The notes below the pieces were generated by a model that was given only the letters and a program-made list of their open reading frames with translations, was not told the origin of the DNA and made no database searches. From NCBI RefSeq assembly GCF_003605475.1, contig NZ_RAHX01000001.1, positions 2,108,001-2,172,000 of the forward strand: a stretch of 64,000 nt of DNA, in the 5' to 3' direction. The first letter of the stretch is position 1. Every line of letters begins with the position of its first letter. This document shows, one piece after another, positions 26,910 to 36,287 of the stretch. The translations under genes and the position numbers were made by a program. The stretch comes from Aurantiacibacter aquimixticola (lineage in GTDB: Bacteria > Pseudomonadota > Alphaproteobacteria > Sphingomonadales > Sphingomonadaceae).

Positions 26910-27989
26910 CTAGTCGGCGTCTTCGGCGTCGGCTTGCGTCGGATCGACGAAAGGCACGGACGGGCCGACTTCGAGGCGGGAGAACGACACGCGCGCATAA
27001 TCGCCATTGGCGTAATCGGTCGCCCAATCGCCCGTTCCGCCGCAGCCTGCATACCAGAAGCCCGCCTCCGAACGCGTCGAGCACTGGTTGTAGGCTCCGG
27101 CTTTGAAATAGAGCGAGTCTCCGCCATAGCCGAGCGGATTGTCGAGCGCGTCGACGCCCTCGATCAGGCTGACGGCCTGGCCGACATAGCCGTGGCGCGC
27201 ATTGTAAAACGTCACATACATCGTGTTGCCGTGGACGTTGATCTCGTAGGAGAATTCCTCGCCCAGCGCGATGCCCGCTTCGCCCGGATCGTCGCCATCG
27301 TCCCACAGATTGCCGAAGACGGGCACGGGAATGTCGATGCGGTCCTCGTCGCCGCGCGCGAGATTGCGCTCATATGTCCAGAAGACGGAGCCGTAATCGT
27401 GGCCCGGCCACTTCTTGTAATAGATCTTGATCGGCTCGTTTCCGTAGCCGAAGCCGCTGCTCGTATCGTCGTATTTCACCGAATGGATCTGGCCGACGAC
27501 CACTGAGTAGGCGGGCTTGCGATCGGGATTGGCGGCGTTCAGCGCGACGTGATCGACGCTCAGCGTGGCCTGCATCCGGCCGCCCACCATGCCATAGCGA
27601 TCGGAATCGCGGCGCGCGGCGACAGCGAAATTGTTGCCGCCCGAATGCGTGCCGATGCGCGTATTCGTGCCCCGCAGCATCTGGCGCAATTCGCTGCGCG
27701 TATTGGTCGAATTGGCGGTGGTGATGGCGCGGTTCGGCGCGGTGAAGACCATTCGCCCGGCGTCATCGACATAGAAATAATCGGGATGCGAGTAATCCTG
27801 GATGTCGCGCACATCCACCTCGTCCGGTTTGCCATCGCCATCCTCGTCCATCGGCAGCGTGATCTTCCAGTAGCTGAGATCGAAGAGTTCGCCGGGCGCA
27901 GGATCGTCTGACGAGACAGCGTAACCGCTCGTGGACAGGCCCAAGAGCGCGAGGGAGGTGATGGCGGATTTGAGGAGAAGAGACTTCAC
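26910..27989 (-). CDS. Polysaccharide lyase family 7 alginate lyase
   Basis: A 359-residue exported protein (signal peptide MKSLLLKSAITSLALLGLSTSGYA) with all three PL7 signatures: RSELRQM (R[ST]ELR), VVGQIHSVKY (QIH), and YFKAGAYNQ near the C-terminus. PL7 enzymes cleave alginate by beta-elimination; the QIH variant is usually linked to activity on guluronate-containing blocks, the QVH variant to mannuronate. The Arg, Gln, His and Tyr of these motifs form the active site. No other alginate-degradation genes are in view, so it stands alone. Brown-algal alginate use would suit a marine organism. Confidence 0.9.
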   Translation of the reverse strand: MKSLLLKSAITSLALLGLSTSGYAVSSDDPAPGELFDLSYWKITLPMDEDGDGKPDEVDVRDIQDYSHPDYFYVDDAGRMVFTAPNRAITTANSTNTRSELRQMLRGTNTRIGTHSGGNNFAVAARRDSDRYGMVGGRMQATLSVDHVALNAANPDRKPAYSVVVGQIHSVKYDDTSSGFGYGNEPIKIYYKKWPGHDYGSVFWTYERNLARGDEDRIDIPVPVFGNLWDDGDDPGEAGIALGEEFSYEINVHGNTMYVTFYNARHGYVGQAVSLIEGVDALDNPLGYGGDSLYFKAGAYNQCSTRSEAGFWYAGCGGTGDWATDYANGDYARVSFSRLEVGPSVPFVDPTQADAEDAD

Positions 27990-28125
27990 GATGCGGCACC
28001 CACTCTATTCGGTTTATCGATTGGACTAGCATAGCGGCTGGACGCTGAATGCCAAACAACCTGTCCGCTTTCGGCAGGTGTCGCTCCGCTGGCAAAGGCC
28101 GGTGTGCTGCGCTAATCGCGCGGCC

Positions 28126-29457
28126 ATGAGTACCAGAACCCGCTTCGCTCCTTCGCCGACAGGGCATCTGCATGTCGGCAATATCCGCACGGCGCTCCAC
28201 AACTGGATGCTGGCGCGACAGGCGGGCGGCGAGTTCTGGCTGCGCGTGGACGATACCGATGCCGAACGCAGCGAGGAGCGCTTCGTCCACGCGATCCGCA
28301 AGGATCTCGCCTGGCTCGGCCTCCACACCGATGGCGAGACCCGCCAGTCCGAGCGGTTGGCGCTTTACGAAGAGGCGTTCGACACCCTGCGCGATGCCGG
28401 GCGCATCTATCCCGCCTACGAAACCCAGCAGGAGCTGGAGCTGAAGCGCAAGATCCAGCTCGGTCGCGGTCTTCCGCCGATTTACGATCGCGGCGCGTTG
28501 AAACTGAGCGATGCCGAAAAAGCGCAGCATGAGGCCGATGGCGTGGTGCCGCATTGGCGTTTCAAACTGGGCCATGACGAGGCCATCGCGTGGGACGATG
28601 GCGTGCGAGGGACGCAGAAATTCGAACCGGCGCAACTGTCCGATCCGGTGATCCGCCGCGCCGATGGATCGTGGCTGTATATGCTGCCGAGCTGCGTGGA
28701 CGATATCGAAATGGGAATCACGGACGTGCTGCGCGGGGAAGACCATGTCTCCAACACGGCGGTGCAGATCCAGATGTTCACCGCGCTCGGCGCGCAGCCG
28801 CCGCGCTTCGCGCATGAGGCGCTGCTGGTGGGCAGGGAAGGCAAGCTGTCGAAGCGCCTCGGCTCGCTCGGCTGCGACAGTTTCCGCGAGCGCGGGATCG
28901 AGGCGCAAGCGCTGGTCGCCATGCTGGCAAGGCTCGGCACGGCGCTGCCCGTCGAACCGATCGCTGACATCGAAGAACTGGTCGAGACCTTCGATCTTTC
29001 CACCTTCGGTCGCGCGCCCGCAAGGTTCGACGATGCAGAGCTGGATCGGGTCAATGCGGCGATTGTCCATCAGATGGGCTTCGCGCAGGTTTCGGATCGC
29101 CTGCCGGACGGGATGGACGAGAGCGGCTGGCACGCCATCCGCCCCAACATCTCCACGGTGCCGGAGGCGGCGGATTGGTGGCGGATCGTCACCGGACCGG
29201 TCGAGCCGCGCGACTTCGATGAGGAAACGCGCGTTTTCCTGGCGACCGCAGAGGATTTGCTCGAATGGAGCGATACGCCGTGGCAGGATCTGACCGCCAC
29301 GCTGAAGGAGCGCACGGGCCGCAAGGGAAAGGCGCTGTTCCTGCCGCTTCGCCAGGCGCTGACCGGCCGCGACTTCGGCCCGGACATGGGCGAATTGCTG
29401 CCGCTGATCGGTGAAGATCGGGCCCGCGACAGGTTGCGCAAAGCCGCCGAAAGCTGA
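28126..29457 (+). CDS. gltX: Glutamate--tRNA ligase
   Basis: A 443-residue class I glutamyl-tRNA synthetase. The HIGH-type motif appears in TRFAPSPTGHLHVGNIRTAL, the substrate region in LRVDDTDAERSEERF, and the KMSKS-type loop in GREGKLSKRLGS. It charges tRNA-Glu, and some paralogues charge tRNA-Gln. The length, near 440, fits the shorter of the two GltX types many alphaproteobacteria carry; a second copy may lie elsewhere. It is divergent from the PL7 gene with about 135 bases between. Confidence 0.93.
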   Translation: MSTRTRFAPSPTGHLHVGNIRTALHNWMLARQAGGEFWLRVDDTDAERSEERFVHAIRKDLAWLGLHTDGETRQSERLALYEEAFDTLRDAGRIYPAYETQQELELKRKIQLGRGLPPIYDRGALKLSDAEKAQHEADGVVPHWRFKLGHDEAIAWDDGVRGTQKFEPAQLSDPVIRRADGSWLYMLPSCVDDIEMGITDVLRGEDHVSNTAVQIQMFTALGAQPPRFAHEALLVGREGKLSKRLGSLGCDSFRERGIEAQALVAMLARLGTALPVEPIADIEELVETFDLSTFGRAPARFDDAELDRVNAAIVHQMGFAQVSDRLPDGMDESGWHAIRPNISTVPEAADWWRIVTGPVEPRDFDEETRVFLATAEDLLEWSDTPWQDLTATLKERTGRKGKALFLPLRQALTGRDFGPDMGELLPLIGEDRARDRLRKAAES

Positions 29458-29535
29458 CTTTCGTCGCGCGGAAATCGCGTTTCGCCGATTGCTGCACGAA
29501 CCGGCTTGACCCTCTCGCGCACATTGCTAGAGCGC

Positions 29536-29555
29536 GATATGTTACATTATCACGC
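29536..29555 (+). promoter_or_regulatory. Zur-box-like operator upstream of the TonB receptor
   Basis: The sequence GATATGTTACATTATCACGC matches, with five differences, the Escherichia coli znu Zur site as I recall it (GAAATGTTATAATATCACAC). Outer GATA...TATC ends are inverted. It lies 22 bases before the receptor start codon. Confidence 0.6.
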
Positions 29556-29577
29556 AATCCGAATTGACGGGAATCCA

Positions 29578-31704
29578 ATGAAAAAGCTTGCGATCACGCT
29601 GCTCGCCACGGCAGCGATGCCTCTCTCCGCCCAGGCGCAGGACGCCTCCGACGAAGCCGACCGCGCCGACGAGCAGGACCGCGTCGTCCATATGGATCGT
29701 ATCGTCGTCACCGCGCCGGGTGTCGAAGACCTCAGCGTCCTTGCGGGAGCCTCCGTCATCGATGGCGAGGATTTGCTCCGCAACCAGTCGGGGCAGATCG
29801 GCGAAGTGCTCGACAATCTGCCCGGCGTCGCCACCACCGGCTTCGCCCCCGGCGCATCGCGCCCGATCCTGCGCGGCCTGGATGGCGAGCGCGTGCGGGT
29901 GCTGAGCGACGGCATCGGCAATATCGATGCATCGAATACGTCCGCCGACCATGCCGTGTCGATCGATCCGCTGACGGCCGAGCGCGTCGAAGTGCTGCGC
30001 GGCCCGGCAACGCTGCTCTACGGTTCGCAGGCCATTGGCGGCGTGGTCAATGTCATCGACCGTCGCCTGCCGCGCGTCATGCCCGAAGGCGGTGTGCGCG
30101 TGGATGCGTTCGGATCCATCGACACGGCCTACGATCTTCGCGAAGGCGGCGCCGCGGTCGATCTCGGCCTCGGCGACGATTTCGTGCTGCATTTCCATGG
30201 TAGCTATCGCGAGACCGACGATTTCGAGATCCCAGGCTTCCAGCTGACCGAGGATTTGCGCGCAGACCTGCTCGCCGATGCGGCGGAGGAGCTCGAGGAA
30301 GGCAATGTCGAAGAAGCCGAGGAGCTGACCGAACAGGCCAACGTCACCGGCGTCGTGCCCAACAGCTTCACCGAAACCTACTCCTTCGGTGCGGGCGCAG
30401 GCTATATCGGCGAAGGCTTCCGCATCGCCGGCTCGGCCAGCTATTACGACACTTTCTATGGCATCCCTTCCGGCCCGGGCGGCCATCACCATGGTGAAGA
30501 AGGCGAGGGCGAATTCGAAGTCGAAGAGGAAGAGGGCGAGGAGAACGTCTCGATCACGCTGGAACAGGCGCGGTTCGACCTCCTCACCGGAATTTCCCTC
30601 GGCGGCTTTTTCGATGAGCTGGTCCTGCGCGTAGGCCATTCCAACTACACCCACACCGAGCTCGAGGGTGAGGAGACCGGCACCGTGTTCGACGTGCTCG
30701 GCACCGAAGGACGTCTCGAGCTGACGCAGGCACCGACGGAGAACTGGCGCGGCGCGGTGGGTGCGCAATTCTACCTGCGCGATTTCGAGGCGGTGGGTGA
30801 GGAAGCTTTCGTCGCTCCGAACGAGACCGAGCAGTTCGGCATCTTCACGCTACAGGAGTTGCAGTTCGGCGCGCTCGAAGTGGAAGTGGGCGGCCGTTAC
30901 GAAAACACCGCGCAGTCGTCCGATCCGCTCGGCATCGAGCGCGATTTCGACACCTTCTCGGCGGCGGGCGGCATTTCCTACGGCGTCACGCCCACCATCC
31001 GCGTCGGCGCGAATGTCACGCGCACCGAACGCGCGCCTTCGGGCGAGGAGCTTTTCGCCAACGGTCCGCACCTCGCCACCCAGCAATTCGAGATCGGCGA
31101 TCCCGACCTGGATGTGGAAACGGTGCTCGGCCTGGAGGGCTACGTCACCGCCGATATCGGCCCGGTCGAGGCGCGGCTGGCAGTGTTCAGCAACGCCTTC
31201 GACGACTTCATCTACCTGTCCGAAACGGGTGACGAGGAAGACGATCTGCCGGTCTTCGAATTCCTGCAGGACGATGCGGACTTCATCGGTTTCGAAGCCT
31301 CTGCCTCCGCCCCGCTGTTCAGCGTTGCGGGTGGCCAGTTCATCACCGACCTCGGCGCATCCTATGTCGAGGCGGAGCTGGACGACGGCACACCGCTGCC
31401 GCGCATTCCGCCGCTGGAGCTGTTCGGCGCGCTGGAATGGCAGTCCAATGCCTTCGACCTGCGCGGCGAAGTGGAATGGTATGACGACCAGACCCGCACC
31501 GCCCCGTTCGAGGAAGCGACCGACAGCTACGCGCTGGTAAACCTCTCTGCCGCGTTGCACCCGTTCCGCGACGACCGTATCGTGTTGCTGCTGCAGGCAA
31601 ACAATGTGTTCGACGAGGAGGGCCGCCGCCACACCAGCTTCACCAAGGAATATGTGCCGGTCGCCGGCCGCAATTTCCGTGTGACGGCGCGCGCAAGCTT
31701 CTGA
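29578..31704 (+). CDS. TonB-dependent receptor, ZnuD-like (zinc uptake)
   Basis: A 708-residue outer-membrane receptor. It has a signal peptide (MKKLAITLLATAAMPLSAQAQ), a TonB box-like MDRIVVTAPG, a plug domain (SRPILRGLDGERVRVLSDGI, GPATLLYGSQAIGGVVNVID), and a barrel ending in Phe (NFRVTARASF). A long extracellular loop near residues 300-325 is rich in His and Glu (GGHHHGEEGEGEFEVEEEEG), as in ZnuD zinc receptors. I chose the ATG before MKKLAIT because upstream ATGs fall within the operator and give no signal peptide. The Zur-like site supports zinc uptake under zinc limitation. Confidence 0.85.
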   Translation: MKKLAITLLATAAMPLSAQAQDASDEADRADEQDRVVHMDRIVVTAPGVEDLSVLAGASVIDGEDLLRNQSGQIGEVLDNLPGVATTGFAPGASRPILRGLDGERVRVLSDGIGNIDASNTSADHAVSIDPLTAERVEVLRGPATLLYGSQAIGGVVNVIDRRLPRVMPEGGVRVDAFGSIDTAYDLREGGAAVDLGLGDDFVLHFHGSYRETDDFEIPGFQLTEDLRADLLADAAEELEEGNVEEAEELTEQANVTGVVPNSFTETYSFGAGAGYIGEGFRIAGSASYYDTFYGIPSGPGGHHHGEEGEGEFEVEEEEGEENVSITLEQARFDLLTGISLGGFFDELVLRVGHSNYTHTELEGEETGTVFDVLGTEGRLELTQAPTENWRGAVGAQFYLRDFEAVGEEAFVAPNETEQFGIFTLQELQFGALEVEVGGRYENTAQSSDPLGIERDFDTFSAAGGISYGVTPTIRVGANVTRTERAPSGEELFANGPHLATQQFEIGDPDLDVETVLGLEGYVTADIGPVEARLAVFSNAFDDFIYLSETGDEEDDLPVFEFLQDDADFIGFEASASAPLFSVAGGQFITDLGASYVEAELDDGTPLPRIPPLELFGALEWQSNAFDLRGEVEWYDDQTRTAPFEEATDSYALVNLSAALHPFRDDRIVLLLQANNVFDEEGRRHTSFTKEYVPVAGRNFRVTARASF

Positions 31705-31740
31705 CACAGCGCTTCGGCCCGATTAGGGCCATCAATCGAA

Positions 31741-31776
31741 GGGCGTCGTGGCGAACCGCACCACGGCGCCCTTTTT
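31741..31776 (+). terminator. Terminator of the ZnuD-like gene
   Basis: GGGCGTCGTGG pairs with CCACGGCGCCC (one G-T pair) around a nine-base loop, followed by TTTTT. It lies 37 bases after the stop. Confidence 0.9.
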
Positions 31777-31784
31777 GCTGTTCG

Positions 31785-32339
31785 TCAGAGCTTGGGCAGG
31801 GTGACGCCGCGCTGGCCCATATATTTGCCCGCCCTGTCCGCATAGGTCACTTCGGGCCGCTCATTGCCCTGCAGGAACAGGAACTGGCATGCGCCTTCAT
31901 TGGCATAGATCTTCGCGGGCAGCGGGGTGGTGTTGGAAAATTCCAGCGTCACATGGCCTTCCCAGCCCGGCTCCAGCGGGGTGACGTTCACGATGATCCC
32001 GCAGCGGGCATAGGTGCTCTTGCCGAGGCAAATGACCAGCACATCGTCCGGGATGCGGAAATATTCGACCGTGCGGGCGAGCGCGAAGCTGTTGGGCGGG
32101 ATAATGCAGACATCGGTCTTGCGATCCACCAGGCTGTCACCGTCGAAATCCTTGGGATCGACCACGGCGGAATTGACATTGGTGAAAATCTTGAACTCGT
32201 CCGCCACCCGCGCGTCGTAGCCGTAGGAGGAGAGGCCATAGGAGATATTCCCCTCCCGCCGCTGCGCTTCCACGAACGGTTCGATCATGCCGCGCGACTG
32301 CGCCTGTTCACGAATCCATTTGTCAGAGAGAATGGCCAT
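31785..32339 (-). CDS. dcd: dCTP deaminase
   Basis: A 184-residue dCTP deaminase, converting dCTP to dUTP for thymidylate synthesis. It begins [20 protein letters not shown] and carries [16 protein letters not shown], the catalytic-site segment [20 protein letters not shown] with the essential Glu downstream of the Arg, and [16 protein letters not shown]. Length and motifs are normal. It is transcribed divergently from the zinc-ribbon protein gene and convergent with the ZnuD-like gene. Confidence 0.97.
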   Translation of the reverse strand: MAILSDKWIREQAQSRGMIEPFVEAQRREGNISYGLSSYGYDARVADEFKIFTNVNSAVVDPKDFDGDSLVDRKTDVCIIPPNSFALARTVEYFRIPDDVLVICLGKSTYARCGIIVNVTPLEPGWEGHVTLEFSNTTPLPAKIYANEGACQFLFLQGNERPEVTYADRAGKYMGQRGVTLPKL

Positions 32340-32461
32340 GCGAGAGAGATTGCCGATGGCCGGGGTGTGGGCAAGAGGGCGACCCGGTTATCCCCTTTTT
32401 CGGTTGGGACGATCCCCAACAGAGCCTTCCATAGTCGCGAGCGTCAAGACATAAGCAAATT

Positions 32462-33076
32462 ATGGATGGATCAGAAAAGCCCGCACGTGTCATGTGCAGC
32501 CAATGCGGACAACGCGGAGCTGTATTTACAATTGGTCACGAGCCAGTTTGCATCCAATGCGAGCACATTTTTCAACAAAGCCGCTACATGCAGTTCGCTC
32601 AAAACGCGGCAATGTTCAACATGGCTGCCGAAGAAATGGATGCCGTGATCGGTTTCGGTCCGCGGTCTCCAACCATCCACATTCCGAATGCTCCAGTACC
32701 TCCCCTGTATTACAATGACCAAAGCGTAAAGGTCAGTGGCGGGAACGTTGGCGCAATCAACATGGGCGCGGCGCGTGACATTCAGGTCAGCCTCCAAACA
32801 ATCACCAAGAATGGTGACGTTGAAGTAGCTGACAAACTGGCTGATCTGACCAACGCGATCATGAATGCACCTGAAACCGACGATATCGTAAAGAACGACC
32901 TACTGGAACAAATCGCTGTTCTCTCTGAGCAGGCGAGCGCGTCGAAGGACGAGCGGAAGCCTGGGGCGATCAAAGCGATATTCTCGGCGATTAAGGATGG
33001 CGCAGCAGCGATTTCTGGTGTTGGTGGCGCTTGGGAAACGGTGGAGCCACTGTTGACCAATCATTTCGGTCTCTAG
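32462..33076 (+). CDS. Zinc-ribbon protein with Gly-rich motif and hydrophobic C-terminal helix, function unknown
   Basis: A 204-residue protein of no recognised family. Residues 12-33 form a zinc ribbon (CxxC, fourteen residues, CxxC: MCSQCGQ and VCIQCEH). Residues 92-111 hold a Gly/Asn/Ile-rich segment (SGGNVGAINMGAARDIQVSL) resembling short amyloid-like motifs described in bacterial immune adaptors. The rest is helical, with an amphipathic or hydrophobic stretch near 167-190 (GAIKAIFSAIKDGAAAISGV) and an acidic Trp-containing end. By my count G+C is about 53%, below its neighbours, suggesting transfer. It sits alone between dcd and putA, with 18 bases to the putA stop. The immune-adaptor idea is speculation. 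Confidence 0.7.
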   Translation: MDGSEKPARVMCSQCGQRGAVFTIGHEPVCIQCEHIFQQSRYMQFAQNAAMFNMAAEEMDAVIGFGPRSPTIHIPNAPVPPLYYNDQSVKVSGGNVGAINMGAARDIQVSLQTITKNGDVEVADKLADLTNAIMNAPETDDIVKNDLLEQIAVLSEQASASKDERKPGAIKAIFSAIKDGAAAISGVGGAWETVEPLLTNHFGL

Positions 33077-33094
33077 TTCGGCGCAACTGCAAAC

Positions 33095-36000
33095 CTAAAT
33101 CCCTGCCAGCAAGCTCGCATTGCCGCCCGCCGCGGTGGTGTCGATCGTCGTCACCCGTTCCGTCGCGAACCGCGTCACATAGTGAGGGCCGCCCGCCTTG
33201 GGGCCAGTGCCTGAAAGGCCTTCGCCGCCAAACGGCTGGCTGCCGACCACCGCGCCGATCTGGTTGCGATTGACGTAGAAATTGCCGACGCGGGCGTGGC
33301 TCTCCACGAATTGCCGTGTTTCCACGATGCGACTGTGCAGGCCGAGCGTCAGGCCGTAGCCCGTCGCGTTGATGTCATCGATCACCTGCCGCAGGCCGTC
33401 CGCCGGATAGCGCACGACGTGCAGAATCGGGCCAAATTGCTCCTCGTCGATATCGAGGATGGAGCCGACTTCGATGATCGTCGGTGCGACGAAATGACCG
33501 TCCTTGCACTCGACGGGAAGCGGCAGGCGCCAGACCGGAAAACCGGCCTCTGCCATCTCGGCGACATGCGCCTGCAACTTGCCCTGCGCCTCGGCATCGA
33601 TGACCGGGCCGACATCGGTCGAGAGATGTTTTGGGTCGCCCACCACCAGCGCCTCGAACGCGCCCTTGATCATGGTCAGCATCGTGTCGGCGACGTCTTC
33701 CTGCAGATAGAGCACGCGCAGTGCCGAGCAGCGCTGGCCCGCACTCTGGAATGCGCTGGAAACGACGTCGCGCGTCACCTGTTCGGGCAGGGCGCTGGAG
33801 TCGACGATCATCGCGTTCTGTCCGCCGGTCTCCGCGATCAGCGTTCCGATCGCGCCATCGCGCGCGGCGAGCGAGCGATTGATGGCGAGCGCGGTGTTGG
33901 TCGAGCCGGTAAAGGCGACGCCGGTGATGCGCGGATCGCCGGTGAGCGCCGCGCCGACCGAGCCATCGCCCGGCACCAGTTGCAGCACGTCCTTCGGAAT
34001 GCCCGCCTGGTGCGCAAGGTCGATGGCGAGCGCGGCGATGAGCGGTGTCTGCTCTGCCGGTTTGGCGAGCACGGCATTGCCCGCGGCAAGCGCAGCCGCG
34101 GTCGGCCCCATGAAAATCGCCAGCGGAAAATTCCACGGGCTGATCGTGGCGAAGACGCCGCGGCCATGCAGCCGCAGCAGGTTCTGCTCACCCGTCGGGC
34201 CGGGCAGCGGTTGCGGCGCGCCGAACAGCATGCGCGCTTCGCAGGCGTAGTACCGAAGGAAATCGACCGCCTCGCGCACTTCGAGCACGGCATCGGGGAT
34301 GCTTTTGCCCGCTTCTCGCCGGCACAGGTCGATAAGGCGCGCGGTGTTCTCTTCTAGCAGGTCGGAAGCGGCGACGAGCAATTCGGCCCGGCGTTCACCG
34401 CCCAGTGCGTCCCATGTCGGCTGTGCGGCGGTGGCGCGCGCGATGGCGAGATCGACGTCCTTGTCGCTCGCCGCTACCCACTCGCCCACCGGTCTGCCGG
34501 AATAGGGCGCGAGCACCGGGTGCCGCTTGCCTCCACGCTCGGCGCGCAGAGTCGGCGTCGCGCGCGGCGTGGTGCTGCGCCATTCGGCCAGTTCTTCGGA
34601 TAGCGGACCCCAGACCAGCGGATCGGCGAGGTCGACGCCTGCACTGTTGCGGCGATTGGGATAGATATGCGCGGGCAGCGGGATGTGCGGATTGCGATAG
34701 GGTGTCATCGCCGAAAGCTCCGCCATCGGGTCGCCCGTCATCTCCTCCACCGGCACATCGGCATCGGCCATGCGGTTGACGAAGCTGCTGTTCGCGCCGT
34801 TCTCCAACAGGCGGCGCACGAGATAGGCGAGCAATTCCTTATGCCCGCCGACCGGTGCGTAGATGCGGACCGTGGTGCGGCGATTGTCCTCGATCTGGGC
34901 AAGCGTGTCGTAAACTTCCTCACCCATGCCGTGCAGCCGCTGGAACTCATAGGGTTGTTCGCCCGCCAGCGATTTGATCGCGGCGATGGTGTAGGCATTG
35001 TGTGTCGCGAAGGCGGGGTAGATGCAGTCCTCCGCCTTCAGCAGCTCTGCCGCGCAGGCGAGATAGGACACATCGGTGCCGATCTTGCGGGTGAAGACCG
35101 GGTAACCCTTGTATCCGCCGACCTGGCTCAGCTTGATTTCGGCATCCCAATAGGCGCCCTTTACCAGCCGCACGAACAGCCGGCGGTCATGCTTGCGCGC
35201 GGCCTTGGTGACCCATTTGCACAGCGGCACGGCGCGCTTCTGATAGCCTTGTATGGCGAGGCCGAAACCGTCCCACTGGCTGCCATCGGCGCGGGTGAAA
35301 AGCGCGTCGTCGGCGAGCAGCGTCTCGATGATGTCCATGCTGAGTTCGAGCCGCTCGGCTTCCTCGGCATCGACGGTGAAGTGGATGTCCGCTTCGCGCG
35401 CGGCCTCTGCCAATTCCCGCAACACCGGCACGATATGGGCGTGAGCCGCTTCCGCGTGGAGAAAATCGTATTTCGGGTAAAGCGCGGAGAGTTTGACGGA
35501 GATACCCGGCCCGCCATGCACGCCGCCTTCTTCCTTGGCGAGCCGCGCGATGGCACCGGCATAGGCGCGGCGATATTTCTTCGCATCTTCCATCGTCATC
35601 GCCGCTTCGCCCAGCATGTCGAAACTGTGGGCAAGGTGGCGCTTGCGCTCCGGTGCGGCGCGCTTCATCGCCTCCTCGATGGTGCGTGCGTAGACGAATT
35701 GACCGCCGAGGATCTTCATCGCCTGCTGGGTCGCCTGCCGGATCACCGGCTCGCCCAGCCTGCCGGTGGTCCGGCGCAGCGTGTTGGCAAGACCCGCCTC
35801 GCTGCGCGATCCGCCACGCAGGACTTCTCCCGTCAGCATGAGCGAGAAGGTGGCTGCGTTCACGAAGACGGATTTGCTTTCGCCCAGATGCTCTGCCCAA
35901 TCGACATTGGCGAGCTTGTCCCGGATCAGCGCGTCTGCGGTCTGCTCGTCCGGCACGCGCAGCAGCGCCTCGGCCAGGCACATCAGCGCGATGCCTTCTT

Positions 36001-36202
36001 CGGTATTGAGGCCGTAAGTCGCCATGAAGGCGTCGAGACCCTTGCTCGTGCGTTTGCGGGCGCCTTCGATCAGGCGCGCGGCAAGGTCCGCCGAAGTATC
36101 GTGAAGGGCGGAGACGGGCTTGGCCTGATCGATGCGCTGCGCGAGGCATTCATCCTCGTCCATGCGATAGGCTTCGCGAAGCTGTGTGCGGTCGATTGTC
36201 AT
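33095..36202 (-). CDS. putA: Bifunctional proline dehydrogenase / P5C dehydrogenase PutA
   Basis: A 1,035-residue bifunctional enzyme that oxidises proline to glutamate. The N-terminal proline dehydrogenase barrel includes ISVKLSALYPKYDFLHAEAA, FVRLVKGAYWDAEIKL, and YAPVGGHKELLAYLVRRLLE. The C-terminal aldehyde dehydrogenase part has ETGGQNAMIVDSSALP (general-base Glu) and FQSAGQRCSALRVLYL (catalytic Cys). There is no ribbon-helix-helix domain at the N-terminus, so it should not repress its own gene. I chose the ATG before MTIDRTQLREAYRM because sequence upstream of it does not resemble the family. Confidence 0.97.
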   Translation of the reverse strand: MTIDRTQLREAYRMDEDECLAQRIDQAKPVSALHDTSADLAARLIEGARKRTSKGLDAFMATYGLNTEEGIALMCLAEALLRVPDEQTADALIRDKLANVDWAEHLGESKSVFVNAATFSLMLTGEVLRGGSRSEAGLANTLRRTTGRLGEPVIRQATQQAMKILGGQFVYARTIEEAMKRAAPERKRHLAHSFDMLGEAAMTMEDAKKYRRAYAGAIARLAKEEGGVHGGPGISVKLSALYPKYDFLHAEAAHAHIVPVLRELAEAAREADIHFTVDAEEAERLELSMDIIETLLADDALFTRADGSQWDGFGLAIQGYQKRAVPLCKWVTKAARKHDRRLFVRLVKGAYWDAEIKLSQVGGYKGYPVFTRKIGTDVSYLACAAELLKAEDCIYPAFATHNAYTIAAIKSLAGEQPYEFQRLHGMGEEVYDTLAQIEDNRRTTVRIYAPVGGHKELLAYLVRRLLENGANSSFVNRMADADVPVEEMTGDPMAELSAMTPYRNPHIPLPAHIYPNRRNSAGVDLADPLVWGPLSEELAEWRSTTPRATPTLRAERGGKRHPVLAPYSGRPVGEWVAASDKDVDLAIARATAAQPTWDALGGERRAELLVAASDLLEENTARLIDLCRREAGKSIPDAVLEVREAVDFLRYYACEARMLFGAPQPLPGPTGEQNLLRLHGRGVFATISPWNFPLAIFMGPTAAALAAGNAVLAKPAEQTPLIAALAIDLAHQAGIPKDVLQLVPGDGSVGAALTGDPRITGVAFTGSTNTALAINRSLAARDGAIGTLIAETGGQNAMIVDSSALPEQVTRDVVSSAFQSAGQRCSALRVLYLQEDVADTMLTMIKGAFEALVVGDPKHLSTDVGPVIDAEAQGKLQAHVAEMAEAGFPVWRLPLPVECKDGHFVAPTIIEVGSILDIDEEQFGPILHVVRYPADGLRQVIDDINATGYGLTLGLHSRIVETRQFVESHARVGNFYVNRNQIGAVVGSQPFGGEGLSGTGPKAGGPHYVTRFATERVTTIDTTAAGGNASLLAGI

Positions 36203-36287
36203 TCGCTGGTGCCCATCGCATATCGTTTCATCGGCAATCAAGCGAAGTCGGTCGGTGGTTCGGTCGGGCGCGTCTGCAAGAAGGGGC

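Noticed and set aside
29539-29577. Earlier ATG start for the TonB receptor (product MLHYHAIRIDGNP)
   Set aside because: It would place the Zur-like operator inside the coding region and abolish the signal peptide that begins at MKKLAIT.
32340-33094. Genomic island around the zinc-ribbon protein
   Set aside because: Only one gene of atypical composition is present, with no integrase, direct repeats or tRNA beside it.
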